Assembly: GCA_934168355.1 (NCBI GenBank)
Contig: CAKPNI010000046.1
Coordinates: 1 to 7,414, forward strand
Source of the DNA: an uncultured Clostridia bacterium
GTDB lineage: Bacteria; Bacillota; Clostridia; TANB77; CAG-508
Length of the DNA: 7,414 nt
Reading direction: 5' to 3'
Shown one piece after another: positions 5,357 through 7,414 of the stretch. Made by a program: the position numbers and the translations under genes. The notes below the pieces were generated by a model. That model saw nothing but the letters and a program-made list of their open reading frames with translations. It was not told where the DNA came from and did not search any database. The number at the start of each line of letters is the position of its first letter. Position 1 is the stretch's first letter.

Positions 5357-6444
5357 TAGTTTACCTCCTCTCCTGTTAGTGCTTTTATTCCTGTTGTTAT
5401 TATTTTTCTTTTTTCTTCTTCTGGTAAATCTTGTTTTAAAACTAGTCTTATAAATTCTCCTTTAAGTGATGCATCATTTTCATATTTCATATAATCTATT
5501 TTTAATATAGTTTCATCGTAAATTTTAGCAAAATAAAACATATTTTTATACTTTTTTTCTAAGTAATTTATGTCTCTTTCGGAATTTATATCTACTTTTC
5601 CTGTTAAAATAATTTTTATTAGTGCCTCTTTTTCTATGTCTTTTACACTATTGTCTATTTTTTCTTCTACATCCAAAGTTGTCAAAGTATCTGTTATGTC
5701 AACACTTACTTCGTATAAATGCCTTCCAGCAAATGGAATGAATTTTGATGTTATCTTATTTTCTTCCTCATCTACATCTAGTAAAACAAATCCTTTTTCA
5801 CCACATTCATCAAATCCTCTTCCTTCTAAACATCCAGAATAACAATAAATTCCTCTACTATCGATTCTTTCTTGTTTAAATTTGTGAATATGTCCTAAGG
5901 CTAAATAATCAATATTTTTGTTTTTTAATGACTGAATATTTATTATTTCAGCCTTATCTTTTTGGTCATATTTTACCTCTTGTCCGTGAAGAGTTACAAT
6001 ATTTATATCGTTTTTATTTAACATTAATGTGCTATAAATTTCATAATTACTTACTTCGCCAAATTCAATTCCAGAAATTACTACTTTTCCATATCTATAG
6101 CTTGTCCAACCTGTATTTGTAAATAATTTTAAATTTGATGGTATTTCTTCTAAATCTAATATAAAACTTGCTTCATCGTGATTTCCTTTTAAATATATAA
6201 AGTCAATTTCTGGATGTGAGCAAATGCTATCCAATACTACGTTTTTGGCTTTTACTGTTATATTTTTTTTATCAAACATATCTCCAGCAATTATTATTAT
6301 TTTTACATCATGCTTTGAAGCATATTCAACCATATTTTGATATGTTCTTAAAATCTCATCTCTACGTTCTTTGGCTTTTATACTATCTAAATTGGATTTC
6401 ATTTTGGAATCCAAATGTAAATCACTACAATGAATTATTTTCAT
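5356..6444 (-). CDS. SbcD/YhaO-like metallophosphoesterase (DNA exonuclease subunit)
   Basis: This 362-residue protein carries the complete calcineurin-like phosphoesterase set: CSDLHLD (residues 6-12), GDMFD (about 54-58), GNHDE (about 86-90), TLHGQ (about 150) and GHIHK (about 184). These residues bind the two metal ions of Mre11/SbcD nucleases. The C-terminal third lacks obvious motifs, as usual for the capping and ATPase-binding part. The length is close to SbcD and slightly shorter than Bacillus YhaO. The start at 6444 has AGGAAAG upstream. An eight-codon ORF (6467-6441, MLERKVIK) with GAGG before it ends across this start with an ATGA overlap and may couple translation. The ATPase follows with a one-base overlap, so the two form one operon. 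The likely role is processing of double-strand breaks or DNA hairpins. Confidence 0.92.
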   Translation of the reverse strand: MKIIHCSDLHLDSKMKSNLDSIKAKERRDEILRTYQNMVEYASKHDVKIIIIAGDMFDKKNITVKAKNVVLDSICSHPEIDFIYLKGNHDEASFILDLEEIPSNLKLFTNTGWTSYRYGKVVISGIEFGEVSNYEIYSTLMLNKNDINIVTLHGQEVKYDQKDKAEIINIQSLKNKNIDYLALGHIHKFKQERIDSRGIYCYSGCLEGRGFDECGEKGFVLLDVDEEENKITSKFIPFAGRHLYEVSVDITDTLTTLDVEEKIDNSVKDIEKEALIKIILTGKVDINSERDINYLEKKYKNMFYFAKIYDETILKIDYMKYENDASLKGEFIRLVLKQDLPEEEKRKIITTGIKALTGEEVN

Positions 6445-6502
6445 TTTATCACTTTCCTTTCTAACATTTTTCCTCTTATGTATATTTTTTTCGTAAAAAT
6501 TT

Positions 6503-6540
6503 AAAAAAATAGAAAAGAGGAGTTTGGTCTCTCCCTTTTC
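6503..6540 (-). terminator. Intrinsic terminator after the zinc-ribbon gene
   Basis: On the minus strand GAAAAGGGAG (plus 6531-6540) pairs with CTCCTCTTTTC (plus 6512-6522) with one bulged T and an eight-base loop, then TATTTTTTT follows. It begins four bases after the zinc-ribbon stop codon, so it separates that gene from the nuclease operon, which must have its own promoter in the short gap (6445-6502). No convincing one is visible there beyond a TATACA at about -35 from the start codon. Confidence 0.85.
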
Positions 6541-6543
6541 TAA

Positions 6544-7002
6544 TTATTTACATCCGCCACAGTGAGAACAACCACCACTACAACCACCATCTTGGTCTTG
6601 GTCATCATCTGGATTTCCATTCCAATCTAATTCTATTAAATTCCCACATTCTGGGCATCTAATTTCACTAAAGTCTTCGTCAATGTCTGCGTCAAATTCA
6701 TAATTACAGTATGGGCAACTTATAGAAAAATCTTCCTCTGGTTCTTCGTCATATATATCTTCATATACATTGTCCATTTTCTCATTTAATAGTTGAACTA
6801 GACGGTCTGTTTGTTCTTGTTTCTTTATGATTGCATTTAATCTGTCTTCTTTGTAATCCATGATTTTTTCAATTTCATCCATTAAAAAATCTACTAAATC
6901 TGCTGTTCTTTGTTTTAGGTATAGTTGTTCTTCTTTGTCTTTTACATGTTCGTCTATGTCTTTAAAAAAATTATTCATTTCTTTTTTTAAATTTTCTAAC
7001 AT
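6544..7002 (-). CDS. Small acidic zinc-ribbon protein (CD1247 N-terminal-like)
   Basis: This 152-residue protein has an N-terminal helical, charged part (residues 1-90, MLENLKKEMNNFF...), then a zinc ribbon: CPYC (about 96-99) and CPEC (about 116-119) with 16 residues between. An acidic stretch (DDDQDQD) and a cysteine-rich tail GGCSGGCSHCGGCK follow. The tail adds four cysteines (C-x3-C-x2-C-x2-C) and could bind a second metal ion. The architecture resembles the clostridial CD1247 N-terminal-domain family, which I recall beside efp; efp is indeed the next gene upstream here. The start at 7002 is followed by a good coding run, and GAAAGGCAG upstream is a modest ribosome binding site. Function unknown; a regulatory or metal-binding role is only a guess. 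Confidence 0.75.
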   Translation of the reverse strand: MLENLKKEMNNFFKDIDEHVKDKEEQLYLKQRTADLVDFLMDEIEKIMDYKEDRLNAIIKKQEQTDRLVQLLNEKMDNVYEDIYDEEPEEDFSISCPYCNYEFDADIDEDFSEIRCPECGNLIELDWNGNPDDDQDQDGGCSGGCSHCGGCK

Positions 7003-7024
7003 TCAATCTGCCTTTCTTTTTCTG

Positions 7025-7064
7025 ATTGGGGACGGTTCTTTTCGCGAAAAGAACCGTCCCCAAT
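7025..7064. repeat. REP-like 40-bp perfect palindrome
   Basis: Two exact 20-base complementary arms, beginning ATTGGGGACGGTTC at 7025 and meeting at CGCG (7043-7046), form a perfect palindrome between efp and the zinc-ribbon gene. The core GGGGACGGTTCTTTT is a sequence I associate with dispersed palindromes of Firmicutes that are linked to Y1 (REP-type) transposases. No transposase is in this window. On neither strand does a T run follow, so it is not a standard terminator. It is notably GC-richer than its flanks, in keeping with an inserted repeat. Confidence 0.75.
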
Positions 7065-7073
7065 ACGAAAAAA

Positions 7074-7414
7074 TTATATTCTTTCCATATATTCACAAGT
7101 ACGAGTATCTACTCTTAATACATCACCAATGTTTACAAACATAGGAACTTGAAGTTCTAGTCCTGTTTCTAGTGTTGCTGGTTTTCCTGATGTTGTTGTT
7201 GTGTTTCCAGCAAATCCCGGTTCTGTATATGTTACTTCTAATTCTACAAATATTGGAGGTTCAACTGCAAATACTTTTCCTTTATATGATAGTATTTTTA
7301 CTTGCATGTTTTCTTTTAAGTATTTTAAGCAATCTCCTAATTGTTCTTTATTTAATGGCATTTGGTCATATGTGTCATTATCCATAAAGTAATATAAATC
7401 TCCATCATTGTATA
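7074..7414 (-). CDS. efp: Elongation factor P, C-terminal part (5' end beyond window)
   Basis: The frame is open from the right edge (first full codon at 7412) and gives 112 residues beginning YNDGDLYYFMDNDTYDQ. This is the highly conserved middle of EF-P, followed by ELEVTYTEPG, then the KPATLETGLELQVP and FVNIGDVLRVDTRT signatures of domains II and III. EF-P binds the ribosome between the P and E sites and relieves stalling at proline runs. The N-terminal domain with the modified loop residue lies outside the window. The near-terminal sequence is DTRTCEY where most have DTRTGEY. The ATG at 7385 is internal (FMDN), not a start. The gene ends ten bases before the palindrome. Confidence 0.95.
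   Translation of the reverse strand, partial: YNDGDLYYFMDNDTYDQMPLNKEQLGDCLKYLKENMQVKILSYKGKVFAVEPPIFVELEVTYTEPGFAGNTTTTSGKPATLETGLELQVPMFVNIGDVLRVDTRTCEYMERI

Overview
The window reads as a piece of an AT-rich Clostridia-like Firmicutes chromosome, possibly an uncultured gut lineage. The evidence is the strong A+T bias, GGAGG-type ribosome binding sites, consensus-like sigma-A promoters, and the families present: bacterial L21, EF-P, a YhaO/YhaN-type nuclease pair and a clostridial prepilin-like surface protein. Every gene I can support is on the minus strand, so the biological order runs from right to left.

Right end (7414-6503): the C-terminal two thirds of elongation factor P, a 40-bp perfect REP-like palindrome, then a small acidic zinc-ribbon protein with its own intrinsic terminator. 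Next (6444-2995) comes a translationally coupled pair: an SbcD/YhaO-like metallophosphoesterase and an SbcC/YhaN-like AAA ATPase. The ATPase is split by a one-base insertion. Together they would form a Mre11/Rad50-type DNA end-processing complex.

Middle (2837-2312): a structured RNA that I read as 6S RNA. It is followed by a promoter and a long leader for the next gene. The leader carries a 44-codon micro-ORF with a pure (AC)12 microsatellite and an 18-bp hairpin. The gene behind it (2312-902) encodes a large prepilin-like protein. Its C-terminal domain resembles the WLAS...VRPVV (DUF6273-like) family, and a short, much more GC-rich, NNY-codon-rich segment there looks like a hypervariable cassette. 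This gene also carries a one-base frameshift, just after the hydrophobic helix.

Left end (811-1): a decayed MutS-domain-I-like gene; a 32-bp direct repeat in two copies; a possible small RNA unit made of a promoter, three 36-bp tandem repeats and a strong terminator; and the promoter, leader and first 25 codons of ribosomal protein L21.

The best candidates for something undescribed are the slippage-prone leader ORF and hairpin ahead of the prepilin, the GC-rich variable-looking cassette in that protein, and the tandem-repeat RNA unit. Three frameshifts in this window each fit an extra base inserted next to a GG (CC on the plus strand). That could be real decay or a systematic sequencing or assembly error.
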